NCBI GenBank assembly: GCA_016165875.1
Contig: JABBOT010000005.1
Span: 2,444,692 to 2,508,691 of the forward strand
Direction of reading: 5' to 3'
Source of the DNA: Acanthopleura granulata
Taxonomy: Eukaryota; Mollusca; Polyplacophora; Chitonida; Chitonidae
Length of the DNA: 64,000 bases
Made by a program: the position numbers and the translations under genes. Position 1 is the stretch's first letter; every line of letters begins with the position of its first letter. The notes under the pieces are model-generated. The model was not told the origin of the DNA, did not search any database, and saw nothing but the letters and a program-made list of their open reading frames with translations. This document shows, one piece after another, positions 38,301 to 53,300 of the stretch.

Positions 38301-41300
38301 TCACAGGCACACCTTCTAGCAGGTAACAATAAACATTAGACTTCTTTGCTGCCCTCCAAATGCAGCCACCCCTCCCACAAACTTTTCACATGACACACAG
38401 TTCTGACAAGAGCACACAGGGCAAAGAGGCTATCAATATAAAAGTATGAAGAGCACCACACATACAAAGAGGACTTATGTCACGGTAAACACTCCATTGA
38501 GTCACACCTGTAATAAAGCCATTTCATTCACAGTGTGGACACTGATCCTATACTTGATAACAGTGACCCCTGCAAGTCTGGGGGAACAACAGGGAAAAAA
38601 CCCGCTTGGGGATCACACACACATGTCAGCAGGCCCACCTGTTATGTAACCATTCACATATAAATCTTGATAGGCACTGGATAAACACTTGACACAGAAC
38701 TCAATTTAGTTCCATAGAGGCTTAATAAAAAGGGGTAAAATACATTTGTAATAGAGAGCGGGGTTCGTGAAATTAATACACTTCTTCCCTGGTCCTGGGT
38801 AAACTCTGTGTTATCAGATAAAGTATGGTTCAGCCCACAGACAGACTCATACTGCTTCAAATCATGCTTTGTTATCAAAAAGATGTCTATGGTTCTTCAG
38901 TGAAAAATACATGAACTGAATAATGGTGTTAACAGGTACTTCTTTTGTTGGGCATGTTATGTAAATATTGCTTGCAATCACTCATCAGAGCTTCCATAAA
39001 TGCATATAAGTACTGCAGACTATCAAGAGACTACAGCTATTGATTCAAATTACCTGTGAATTTCCGTGCTGTTTTTTCAATAAAACGTCTACAAATATGC
39101 ATTTTTTTCATAAATTTTCTTTCAGAACACCTGAATGCGCTAAACTCTCATTCAGTTAAAAAAAAAAAACCTGAAATCTAGAAGTCGGTTATAATCCTAC
39201 AATATAGCACCTAAATTTTTTTATTTTCTTATTTTGTTGTAACCATAGTTTTACAACCCCCAAAATATGTCTAAACCATAATTATTGCATGCATCTGATG
39301 TGAACTTTTTATTCTTAGAAATATGGTTATGCTGAAGATAGTCCATGGTATTCTCAGTCACCTTTTTGCAGATTAGGTCACATCACAGGTTACAGCCATG
39401 TCAAAATACACCCACTAACAGTTCTAAAGTTTTTTTTCCACGAGAACCATGATGAGATTAATCGCTACATTCCATAAGCTTGGAATGCATGATCCATGGG
39501 GGTTTGTAAGTTGAACACATCTTCATGAATGCACAAGAACACATAATATGTGTAAATCAGCCATGACAAGATATCAATGTCCCACTGAAATCAAGTTCAA
39601 TCATCTTTCGTCCATACTTTGGTCTGGAATTTCAAGAACGTCATGGCTGTGACAAATAAACAGGGGCAAATATCTAACATTATTATATCACCTATCTCAA
39701 GGAGAAATCAAGTAGGAGTAAATGTCTGAAAAATCAGTACCATTTAATGACTCAAACTGACCATCACAAACCACTTTCACACATGTGAATGTCTCACAGA
39801 TGGACAACAAATGATTCATGTAAGTATCGGAGCCCAAAACAATTAATAGCTTTTACAAACTCATCTGTTACAAACTGCATTCACCTCATGTCAAATATAA
39901 TGAGTAAGGCTTTTTTTTTGGGAGGGGGAGGATTATCTGGCACACTAAACGTACATAAGTTCTGCTAGATTTCAGTATTTATGTTCTAAATTCAAAATTG
40001 CTGTCTTTTTCTGTAATATTAATAATATTAATGTGTAATACTGTAATATATGAAGGAAGGAATGACCTCAGCCCTTACAGACATCACCTTTCCTGTCAAT
40101 GTTAAGATTTCATCAAAGATTCACAAACAATGACCTAACACTTCTCAGTCAAAACCCCTTTCTTTTACTCCACTGAAGACGCAATTCTACAGCAACACAA
40201 TGTTATTTGTACTTGGTGCTTATGTACAAGTACTGTTATATTACTTTTTCAGTTAAGAAACATTAATTAACAACTACTTAGCATCTATTAATTACAGACC
40301 ATTAAATAATTCTACACAGCCCGTTATACCTTTTAAAAACTCATTAATTCAGAAATGTTTAAACTGAGCATTGTGATGCCATTACACTTTGTCACCTCCA
40401 TGAAGAGTTCAGACAAGAATTGTACCCCACAGGCCTTCACGCTGTTGTCACGCTAATTCCTACATCTTCACATGGCTACAGAAAATTATTTACCTTTTTA
40501 AAGCATGATAAACTGTCACAATGATGTTCCCAGTGTAAGACTTAAGCATCAGAACACATAGTGTCTTTAAGAGTCACAAGTTTCATAAATACATGTATGT
40601 ATACAGACTGGTGCAAAACCAGCCAAACATAACATTGTAGACGTTTACTGTTACAGCAAGCCTTTGTCCTCAGCCTTGTTCAAACACAGTTTGTGTCATG
40701 AAATAAATGGAAAAAAAAAAAATTCTAAAAATAAATCGACCATTTAAAAAAAAATTAACCATTTGGTTAATGGTGTAAATTTTGTATGAAATGAAATTCT
40801 TAATTCGAATGAGAACCCACATATACTTCCCCATTCATAATGAATGTTTAATATTTAATTGTATCAAGTTAACAATTACTACACTTCGTAATAAAATACA
40901 TGCAAGGAACACAATGCCCATGCAAGCATAAAGTAGGATTCCTACATACAAACATCTTCATATACACTGTACATGAATGTATACGTACAGAAAAGGTACG
41001 CTTAACATCAAGGGCACCTGCGGCAATATCCGTATCTCAGTACAACATCTGTCCAGACAACATGACCTATTCTCAAAACCTTATACATTAGATAACAAAC
41101 ATGACAAGCGTCTTGCTTTGTTTGGTTTACGGAAAATAAAAAGAGCAAGGGAAAACAAGATTAAGTTGTTTGTATAACTTATCAGCAATCCCACACAAGC
41201 ATCTTGTATGTGTAGGCCTTTCAAGATGGCCAGACGCAGCCAGTGTTGTACAGGTAGGCCTACAGATGGCCAGACAAAGTCTGAACAGGTCAAGATTACA

Positions 41301-44300
41301 ACACTTGTGTTAACTCTACATGCTTTTATTGTAACTAATTCCAATGTTCACTACTAAACCACTTTTCTTACAGGAGAGCAGACAGCTGTTGTACAAATTC
41401 AGAATTCACCATACCTAATGAGCTACACTGTCTCCATATAAGCCATTATAGCGACCCATCACGATTTCCTTTGATCTTCACAGACACTCTGATCAACTTA
41501 CTAATCTTTATCTTATCAGCCAAAAGCGGAAAAAATTTCATTCTGTGAAGGTAAGATAAATGGTTTATTACTGACATGTGAACTTGTTCAGATGTGTGCT
41601 CCACTCCATAATGGAAAACCTTTAGAAAGACATTAACCTATACAATGTATGTGGCACTATCCTGAATCAAGCAGAGGAGCTCACGGTTCTTGATGTACTT
41701 GTAAATGAACTGTTTTACATGGTAGATTGATGAATCAATGAATGACGGAATGAAACCTTTATTTAAAGAGGGTAAAACCGAGAGTGTCAAAATGCAGTGA
41801 AAGGTGTTTCATATATTTTCTACTTATTTTTTATTGATCAAATATTGCTTTTTGGCATGTCTTGCATACTACTAGTAAGAGTCATACAATAACACATTAA
41901 TCTAATTACCCCTGTCCAAGGTGGGACAAGACTGAAAGATGCACCCTGGTATGCGCATTACTGTCCTTAACAAACACGATCATCTGCTGATCTGTTTTTA
42001 AGGCATAACTAGCTCTAAAGCTACTATACATTGGAAATACGCTGTATTCTTGAGACTGGCATCCTGATAAACCATATATTCCACTGCCCAGATCTGTGAT
42101 TTCCTGTATACCATAACTGAGAAGACATAAGACTCTACTTGTAACTGATCAGATGACTAATTGGAAAACTAATGGGTGTCTGACCTCTCAAGCCCAGACC
42201 ATTTCCAACCAGTGCACATGTAAATGGATCAAGTTAATAACACAGGATGCCAGAACCTGCCAATCTTTGATGGAACCCTAACGGTATCTAAATGCATGCA
42301 CATGTATGAGGTGATGCCGTTTTTCGTTCAGTAATTATTCCATGCTGATCACATCTTGACCAGCAAATCTCATAACTGAAGCAACATTTATGCATAAATA
42401 CAGTATATACATGTACATAAAGTTAGACTGTGTGTACATAGACCCCAAAAACCCAATGCCTAAGGATCGATATAGCAGTATATAGTGATCCTTGCACCAA
42501 AATACATCATAGTATAAGGTCCACTTGAAGCCTTCAGTATGGAAATTAACAACTGTGTTAACAATGGTGTTTAATTTCATATCCTAAATTCCTCATAAAG
42601 CTGTTATGCCCAATTTATTTATGGATTGTAGAAACTCCTCCATTAACGTTATTTAAAATTGTCGCCCACATGATATTTAACCAAAGCATTAGTACCAACT
42701 TCATGGTTACATTTGTCCTGTAATGACCACAGATCAGGTTTATGGACATAACCTACATGTATAAAGATAAATGTCAGCTAGGATGAGTCTAGACTTCACA
42801 GTAACATGCAGCTTGAGGCACTCATCATTAATTATGCGGGGCAAAGGAACCGAAAAGTAGATTATGTATGGGTATAGGTGAGCTAGTACAGGTAACTGTA
42901 ATGAATACTGTAATGCATACAGTACCAGGCTTCTGTACCTGCTGGGAATTAGTAGCATGAAGCACACCAATGTCCACTCTTACACAGCCCTCAAAAGTCT
43001 CAATTTACTGATGAGCATGAAGTCAGGTCACTCTGCCAGTATTTCAATGTGGCTGCTATGCAGAGCCATGACAAACTCTCTGGCATTCCATGGTAATATC
43101 ACACAGTTCAGTAACTACTGATATGGTTACAAGGCTATTTGGTATTCCTGGCACAACATACTCTTCTGTAATCAAATTGCTTCAGAGAACCAGAATGCAC
43201 CCAGGGAAGCTTCAATTTCCCCCCAGGGGAGTCTGGTGTTCATTTCTGTACAGCCATGAGACACTTCCTTCCTACCAGTCACCCAGCTCGCTAGCTCACC
43301 ATTACGATGTCATAGCCCGCAGCTTTCAGCAGAATGCAAATCGCTCAATAGCTACTATATAGTCTGCACAGGACGAAAGTGCATAAATTACATGGAAAAC
43401 ACGGAAACCATGCCAAAACGTCCAACATACTCGACTGATGGCTAATTGTTCAGCCGCCCTTTCAGTATCAAGTGTAATTTCCGTACCTGGTTGCGCAGGT
43501 TTTCTTCCTGGGTTTATTTCCAGTCATGTTTTTTAATGTTACAGGTGATGAATGACTAAACTTACTGATCCATCTGTCCTACATGTATGTATAAAATTTA
43601 TATGAACTTCTGCTATATTAAAAACTTTGCTACATATAGTTATATATAACGATGCCACTCGTTCTCCACATTAAAACCTGGAGACCAGATCAGAAGTCTA
43701 CCTCAACATTATTATATTCCATTCCTATATTTATTTAATTGAGGTTGCACACATATTACTCATGAATACATCACTTACATGAAGGCCGACATCTTTATGG
43801 GTGGGGGAAAGCAGCACAATTTCTCATGTACCTGACAAAACTCCTGACTTAAGGCCGTAACCATACAAGCATGAGCTGAATATGAACACATAACCTCGTT
43901 TGTTCAGTCAGCTAATCTCTTTAACAAGTCACAATCAGTATTATCCTTTATTAGATATTACATCTTCTGGACAAATGCTTACACTTTTTTGGATAAACAA
44001 ATTGACACTTTCACTAATAAACTACGATACTGTTATCTAAATGCATTTTCTAAATGACATCTAACAACTTATAATCAGATGATATGGACAAGTCCCCTTG
44101 GGCCTCATGTCTTTCAGATGCACATGTATCGAGAGACATCCACAGAGTCTCACCACGCAAGCATTCAGCTGGTAATCAAACGCGTACCTACACCTCGGGA
44201 GTAAACTGAACACGAGAACTTTTTTGTGTAAGAGTTAAGACATGAATTTGACAGTTCACAAGTAGATCACTGGAGTCAATAAGGCTCTCGCACATATTTA

Positions 44301-47300
44301 TGACTCCTCTTCACTGGTTATTAGATGGATGCGGCAAAACCAGAAACAAGTTCACGTCATACATATAAAACTTCTTGATCTATTTAGAATTCATAAATGT
44401 TAGGTGTAAGATGCGTGAGTTCATAGGGGTCAGAATTACCCACACCTGTACATGTCATTTCACTTAACATATCACCCACCCCACCATCACCTGACCCTCG
44501 CCTGTTTACATTACACAGACTCTATGTCAAAAACTGACCCCATTTTACAGGGGAGTTTAATCCTTCAGGGGTCGCTGTCGGCAGGTCCTAGGGATTAGAG
44601 AAATCCTGCAACAAGCTGTAGGCCCTTAGACTCCCTGGAGGAGGGATGAGACCATGGATTAGGTTAACAGGAGTCTAGCTGGTGTGGATGCTCGCTCCAC
44701 GAGGCTGTGTTCTATTACACTTTCATATCGAATGCCTCCTCAACATCTTAAATGATTTTAACAATACTACCATGTCCACATGACTTTAACTGTATCATTA
44801 TTGCCACCGTGAATCTGCACATCTCCACACACACAGTTTCGTATCCGAGGCGAAGCATTTCTTTCTACTTAGAATGTTTGCCTTGAAACATGCCACAGTT
44901 TAACAGTCTGCACACTGCAGCGCCATGGATTGGCTGCATACAGCACTACCCTATAGCTCCTGGCTTAGCCAGGCCTTACTGTCATTATCCCCAGATTGTT
45001 ATTTGTGCTTCTAAGTTAGGACAAAAACAACTGCTGCTGGACAAGGTTCTGGTGACCCTGTTACGGCTCCACAATAGCAAATGGGTCAGAGGGGAACAGA
45101 CAGATCTGGCTAGCTTCATTAACAGTTAGCCATCTTACACACTGCCCAATGCTCCTGCAATCCTGACCACAAGACCTGCTAGGGACTTGGCAGCCAAGGC
45201 CCACATAAAACAAAGGTCATAATAAATTAGTATCAGCTATTTGACCTATTGAGGACACATGCCTGTTCATGCAACATTGTCAGGAAAGTGGCTGAGACAT
45301 GCCAAAGAACAGCTGTGTCTAGAAGCTTGGTGCCAAATTCTTTCATAATTCACATACTTTTTTGACACAGCTGCTCATTTTGAAATCACTGCAATGTAGA
45401 TAGGATTAATCCTGCAAATGTAGATAGGATTAATCCTGCAAATGTAGATAGGATTAATCCATCCAGAAGTATGAAGGAACAATTTTTCATAAATCCCAAA
45501 AGTGAGGAAAACTACTACGTCAATTGTTTTTTTATTAGGGTTTTGGTTTTCTGGATGTAATTGTATCATGAATGGATTATGCCTCCAGAGGATACAAAGT
45601 TACAAGTACAATAAGAAGTTTCGAGGTATAATGATTAGCATGTAACTCCAATGGACCTCACACCTTGAAGGCTACATATGTCTGAACACTTGTAATTCTC
45701 CACTTCTCAGTGCTAACAGCCAATTTGTCCCCAGGAGCAGCCACACAAGAGAGCAGGATTGCCGTAGAATGCACACGTCAGTTCTCTCTAGTACTGCGTT
45801 CATCAGATACTTCCCCCCATGGAAAAGGAATCCACTTTGTCCACTTGCCAAACCACAGCCACAATAAATCTCATTTCTGTTTATTTATTGCCCCTTGTCA
45901 TGACTTAAATTAATTGTCTTCTTTGAAAACCCCTGCAGATGAAGCAAGATTAATTACAGCTAGGTTGAGAAACGCCACGTGAAATTTAAGTCAGGCAAGC
46001 TACATGTAGCTAACGGTTCACACAGCATGGAAGGCTTTTCATTATTCTGCCAAAAAAATCACCTGGTAGGATGCCTACATACTGTACAGGCACAGTGTAC
46101 TTTGTTAGCGGTGCAGAACACAATCTGCATGTGTCCCTGCTCCAGTGATCAATAAACATAGCACATCAGAATTGGTTCACAAGTGCCAGAAACCCTTCCT
46201 AAATCAGGCATTATTCCTGTACACCTGGAATCTGTACAACAGCAGACAGTTGTAGGCCACATAGGCATTATTACAGTAAAATCATGGTCTTTGTGATATG
46301 TATACAAGGAAGGGGTGAAATAAAATTCAGCATTTTCACTACATTGTCCCTTCATAATGAATATGTGTTTCATTTGCATTTTGCATGGTATTATTCACTA
46401 TTTAGCAGAATGCCACTGATAGCACCTGGGCTGGACCTTGTCTTTACAGAAAATGTGCACTGTAACACCCAACAAAAAGCCTGCTAATAACCTCTCCCTT
46501 ACTTGTACGCAGTTATGTGGACATCTGCATGTACGTCACCATAGCGCCAAGGAACAATAAACCGACTACTTCAATCTCTCTTCAGTACGGCGTAAAACAC
46601 CAATCAAATAAATAAATAAATCAATCAATCAACTTTTCTTACTTCCTATCTTTACTTGTGAGTTTCTCCTGATTCTGGGAAAGTCTAAGCCATCACTGTC
46701 TATCTCAACTCCAAGAACAGATAGTTTGATTTTGTTTATTTCCACTTCCTCTCCCCTCATCACCACTCTACTTTGACATCTTACTTAAACTGATCAACCT
46801 TAGACTGGTACACCTTCATCATTAACCTTACCCCTGATAAACTGACACTGACATGAACAGGTCTTCTCTGAACCTAATCAATACCCAAATGGTTTTATGG
46901 CATAGATTTAAGAGTCTGGGTCAGTGATTGGTCTCAAGACAGCCTGGAAACACAACACAGAACCTGACCTGTTTTTACCAAAATTTCTGAATTCCTTTAG
47001 ATGAGGAAAACATACTTGCTTTGCAACCTGTATAATGCTATAATTTTATAAATGAAACTACTTTTTTGGAGTTGCATCACCTTCAAGGTGATATATATGA
47101 AATATATATACATAGTGATTGGTTTTCATGAGTCTCTGAAATTTTACAGCACGGCAAAATTTCAAGAAGCTGAGGGATTTAGCTGGCATTCATTTCAACA
47201 TGTGCCTCCATGCATATATATATATATCTATATATATATATATACTGTTTTCACAACACTTTCTGACAATACATGTATATCAACTTTATAGGTGTGTAGG

Positions 47301-50300
47301 TATTTATTACCTGTGACATGGTGCTGACAAACATTTCTTCATAATGCCTACATAGAAATTCTGTAAATCTTTAGCACAAAGGTAGAGTTACAAGTTAAAA
47401 TGGATGGCAAGGAAATGACAATTTAAGAGTTCCACTATTTCTTTCTACTCCAATTTATTCAAACGTGTAAATTAAAAGTGATCAGTTAAATGCAGCTGCT
47501 GCACTAAACAACCCTAACCAACAATACTGGTGACCTATCAAAAAGATCTTTCTATTTAAGTTTACAAGTATTCACGAGGACTTAAGACCCAAATTCTGAT
47601 TGGAAGTTGTTATCTAGTCAATAGCTTTGAAGATACATGTATAATGCAAGGCAAATATATGCTGTAAACTGGGCAAGTGGGTCAAGAGTCAGCCTAAGCC
47701 AGTGTGATCCAGGTGGGCATTTCCATAGATCAATGAAGTTTCACTGAAAATGGTTTGTTTGTGTTGGAGATAATGAATAATAAAGTTGGTCAAATAAAAA
47801 TGTATTAAAAATGAAGCATTTTTACTACTTTGAGCAACTGACTGTACACTGTACTGTATGATCAAGTTTAACCACAGGCATGCAACTGAACTATGAGTTG
47901 TGATCCAACGGCCTGAAATCAATCCCTGATGGACAGAGGAAATTTCAGATAATTCTATAAATCACAAATTTGTAACAAGAATCCAAAGATTAATCTGTTC
48001 ACACAAATATAACAAGATGAGAAATGTCAAATTAATGGCCTGTTCTTGCTGAAAATTGGTTCCCTGTGAGTTATCAGTGAATGAAAAAAATTTTCAATGC
48101 ACAACACAAGAGATATGCTTGCTACTGAAAACAAATACTTGACGATAGGGGGTGAAATCAGCAACGGAATCAGCTATTTGTTATTGCGCGGTTATGATGT
48201 GATGTCATGTGCTACAGACCCACGCAGAGATTGTCATTAACCCCATGCTGAAAGGCTCTGTGCTCAGACGTAACACTGATCAACTGGTTTAGTCCATACC
48301 CTCATACCATTTGTCTCAAGTTGTCCCCACCCTTACTTCCCTCCCCCAGCCTCTACTCCCCTTAATATCACTGACCTAGCAGCACAAGGTTGATCTGCCA
48401 ACAGGCAAATGAAGTGTTTACCCACAGAGTGTGTGGTATGGGCTATCCATAGCATATAAAAGGCTTGATATCTTACATGCCAATACCTCATATTATACCA
48501 ACACAAAGTGACACTGTGTCACAGGACACTGATGGTTATGTCTACTCAGAAGTCACTTTCACAAGTCATTGCTGGTGAGGGTTTAGCGTGCCACGCTTAC
48601 TTTAGCCAAATAGCCCCATTCTTTACACATGCTCATCCCCTACACTTATAACACAGGCAGATTGAGACCTCTATAAAAGCTTGTCCCATTCTCTGCCAGA
48701 CTACTGTTGGTAAAACCAGCCTATGGCCGATAGCTTAGACAAAGTGTTCAGATTTGTGGGATTAGAGACAACACAGAGATATGCAGTATTTAACATTTTA
48801 GCAGGATTCTGTTTGTTTTCTGATGCTGTCTTGAGAAAGTTTGCTTTGGTTTATAGCTCGCCATTAACAAAACAAAAGGTTCAAGCTAGGAACCAATCTG
48901 TATATATTGCTTTCACTATCTTAGGCATATAAAGAAGATATTCATACAAGCCAAAACAACCAAATACAAGTAAGTCAAGAAATAGTCAAAAATGCAACAT
49001 TATGATTGCCAACAATTCAACTTCAAACATTTCACTTTAATGCTTTGATGCTTTGTAAATTTGAAACAGATTTCCACACAAAAATCTCTTAAGAAGTTTA
49101 ACTGAAGTATGTTAGCCTTTTTATATCATCACAGACAAGCACATATGTGCAATCCAAACGTAATCTCATTTCCAACGCATATATTGGCAAGCAATTCCAC
49201 TGATGCATGAAAGTAAACTTGCTATTCCATTTTAACTCCTAATGTGTGAGCACTTAACACTTCAGAGTGAAAAAATACATCTGAGACTTTGCCTTTGGGC
49301 ATAAACCCTACCTGATCATGAGGAAAATTCAGAAAGTAGTGTGTTTTAAATATTTGTCGAAAAAAGAGGTTTGGCTTGACAGTAAAGGATGTTTCTCTGA
49401 TTTACCAGGAAGCCAGGACCAAGACAAATCAATAAGGCAAAAAGACATTCTGAAAATCCCCATTTGAAAACTCTGAGACTGCACACACACATCTTGAAAT
49501 ACTTCTTGTGACCTGCAGGCATTTAGCTCAATAAAAGCCTAAGCAGGTGGTGGCCAGTCCCACAGGCCAAGACAGCACAAGCACACCATCTAGGGCTTCA
49601 TAATGTTAGAGGTGGGGGGGGGGGGAGCAGAGGGTGAAGAGGGGTGGTGGGATAATGGCTTCCAGTCCTTCAAGAGAGGAACTTTAAATTGCATTTTTTA
49701 TTCCTACATGTGAGCTCTACATACTCTACAATTTGAAACCTTTAATTCTTCAAAACTTCAAGAAACTGAAAGAAAGAAAATATGAATGTGATGATCGTTA
49801 GCTTCAAGAATTATTTCACTTAACTATAAAAATTACACTGCATTCACTTTTTCCAGATTCAAAATCAACTTGAACTTGAAATTTTTTTATTCTACATTGA
49901 AAATAACAGAAAGGACTTGGATAAAATGAAATCTTTGGCGTCACTTTTTTCCGAGTTACATTGCATGTGACAAATTAAAAAATCCTCAGCAGTACAGCAA
50001 CTTAATACATGAAATGCAAGGCTGCACATTTTACAGCTTATAATTATTGTGATATTCTGATGAAATAAATTAGATAATTTCAACTTTAAACCAATCTGAA
50101 TCAATCATCTGTACATTCAATGTGCATAAAACCATCAATAGCCAGTCATTTTGGTTCTAGGGAACAAAGGCGGATGAATTCCATCCCGTTCTCAGTTCAT
50201 TAGAACCCACCCAACATCAGTCTACTACCCACTTCTATGTGCCCTGCCCCCTCCCTTGTACCCTATTCTCTGCCTCCCACTCCAAACCCAATGACCTCCA

Positions 50301-53300
50301 GAATGTAGTGAAAGATAATAAAGACCAGGCCTCTGTCAGCTGGTGGGGAGAAATTTACAGTAGACAGGAAATGCTAAAGCAGAATAAAGTAGTTACAAAC
50401 AGGAGTAAAGATGGTTGCTTGTAAGGATGGTGAAAACATTCTTTCTTCATCATGTATAGAGGATGCCATAACCAACACAAGTCAGATTAGATTTTAACTC
50501 CCAGATACCAAACTCAGCGCAGAGAAAAGTGAACAAGGTTAAGATAATGAAAACAAACGTCAGTGTACTTTTACATGTATATGGCACTCATTTTTCAGTC
50601 TGTAAAACAGAATAGACATTTAGTCTGCTGGCATTTTTCAGGATTATTTTCCATATGTTATACAATCCCACATTTAATCTAACCACAACCTACTTTCCTC
50701 AAGCCAGGAAGCCTTCTGCCCTCTGAACCTGTGTTTTCAGAGCTATGTAGACAAGGGATAAATCATACACATTCCTCACATTACTCAACCTACATGGATT
50801 GTGATAATAATGGAGGTCTAATGGTACATAACCTTGTTCACGGGACCAAATTCGACAATACACTGAGCATTCCATGCCAATTATGTGATGGTACATGATC
50901 CATCTCGCAGATCTCCATATTCACATAACAATAAATTATGATTAGAATTTTATTAACACCTCATCCCAGAAGGTAATTCAGTCCACAGGATGTGAGAAAA
51001 TTAGAAACACACACACAAAGAGATGAAAGTGAAAACCTCAGTTCATGGATACCCTGTTTACTGGAGATAAACTGAACATTAAGCCATGTATTTCACACAA
51101 TGCAGGTCATGAGAAAGCCCTCAACATCACTGTTATCTATCCCCATCCTCTAGCAATCACCAGCCAAAATGGTGGTAACCCACGGTATTTTCACTCAGAG
51201 GAATTTCTAAAAACAGCCCCACTGTATGCACAAGGATATAAACTCTAACACATGTTACACAACAATGCCAGTTTAATAACCAGGGATGGTCAAGTCATTA
51301 GGGATTAATTACCTGCTTTTAAACGTATGTAATTACCACCATTACAGAAATCGTGCATGTCTAATTACGCTGATAACAAATTAGCATTCACATGTATGTA
51401 ACGACGCTGTTTGTACAAACCAGATGAACCTTAAACAGAAAGATGTACCATGGTCCTTAACCTACATGTAAGGATGCATGATACATTCACTACCACACGT
51501 AAACACTTCTGCACGATGCATTCACTACCGCACGTTAACACTTCTGCATGATGTGTTCAATAACGCACGTTAACACTTCTGCCTCATGCATTCACTACCG
51601 CACGTTAACACTTCTGCCTCATGCATTCACTACCGCACGTTAACACTTCTGCATGATGTGTTCAATACCGCACGTTAACACTTCTGCAGGATGCATTCAC
51701 TACCACACGTTAACACTTCTGCAGAATGTCATTCAAAACCAAAGTCAAAATTAACATTAAAGCGATGTTATGAATTTTATTGTGGAGGAAATACATATGT
51801 AACCCATTTCCAAGTACTGGAAATCAAATGTCAGAAAATTGTTCATGCAGTGCTGATTGCCCCGAAACAGATCCAGCATGCTATCTACAGAAACAAAAAA
51901 GAATATCATGATGACACTGGAAAAAACCAATTCCTGGAAACATCTGTGGTGGGTTAATTACCTGCCAGAGATGTTTCCAGGAATGGGTTGTTTCCAGTGT
52001 CATCATGATTCTCTTTAGTGTTTTCTGCAAATTACATTGTTACACTGTACAGTTACAATGTATATAAGTCCATCCAAACTGATGAGCACCATGCAAGATG
52101 TCTGACAGCGCTAAAAATACTTATTTCTTTTTAGGCCTTCAGAAGGCCAGAAATGCGATGGACCAGCTTTATTCCAGGTCCACTAGCTAGTGATCTTCTG
52201 AACAAACTGTTAGGGCTGAATATCCCTTCCCTGGGAAACAGGCTGATGGGTCTGGCAGGTTTCTATCAACCTACCCTCCCCATGTTCAACCCCTACCCCC
52301 CACTTCACTAGCCTGGGTCTAGCATTCTTGTCAGGTGTCTGTCATGAGTGGGGACTTAGCTGTCAGCGGACAGGGCAAGCTTGGGGTTTCCGCATATCTG
52401 CCTAATAGACACAAGAATATATTGTCCGAGGTGCTGATCAACAACTTCTTTAGAGATAAACCCAATGTTGGAATTTTTCAGATGGGCCCCTTGGACATCT
52501 TAACTCAGGAAGCCTGTGAGTCACAATTTTGTTTCACAGCTGACTTCATATTTATTTATTTGAATGGAGTTTAATTCTGTACTCTGAAATATTTAATTCA
52601 TTTGACTCAAGAAAGTCAACACCGGTAAAAGATAAATCAACTTTATCAATGAAAGGCAAAATATGTAAAATATAAAAAATATACCCTCAAAATATACCCT
52701 CAAAAGTCTGATCTTGCCACGATATGGCTGAGATATTGCCGATGTGGCGTTGAGCCATAATCATTCATTCATTCATTCAAAAGTCTGATCAACTATAAAA
52801 AATATACCCTCAAAAGTCTGATCAACTATATAAAATATACCCTCAAAAGTCTGATCAACTATATGCACAAGTGTGACAGAGTAGTTCTATCATGAAACAA
52901 CCCCTAGAATTCCCAAGGATACCTGTACAGATATGTAACTGAAGACAGGCATTATATTATCATAAACATGCATGATTTTAGCATAACCACAGGTACTGAT
53001 CTGTGTTTAAGATACCCTATCCTGTCAAAACTTTGCAAAACGAAGCACACTGCAGATAAAAAACAGAACACTAACATTTACAGTTGTTTCAATGTTACAA
53101 AAGAATTCACTATGTCATTTCAAAAAACAAGTGCCAAAACAAAACAATAAACACAAAGTTAAGTTGAGGATTAAAGCACAGCGTTAAGTGGAAATACAGG
53201 TTGCAGCTTTGTGTAGTGAACCAAGGCATGGAAACCGAAGCACAAGAAACCACATGGCAAGCACAGTCAATAGAAAGAACTTTTACGATGTGAGTACATG

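Noticed and set aside
51474..51728. CRISPR-like array
   Set aside because: The repeats are contiguous with no unique spacers, and the context is eukaryotic.
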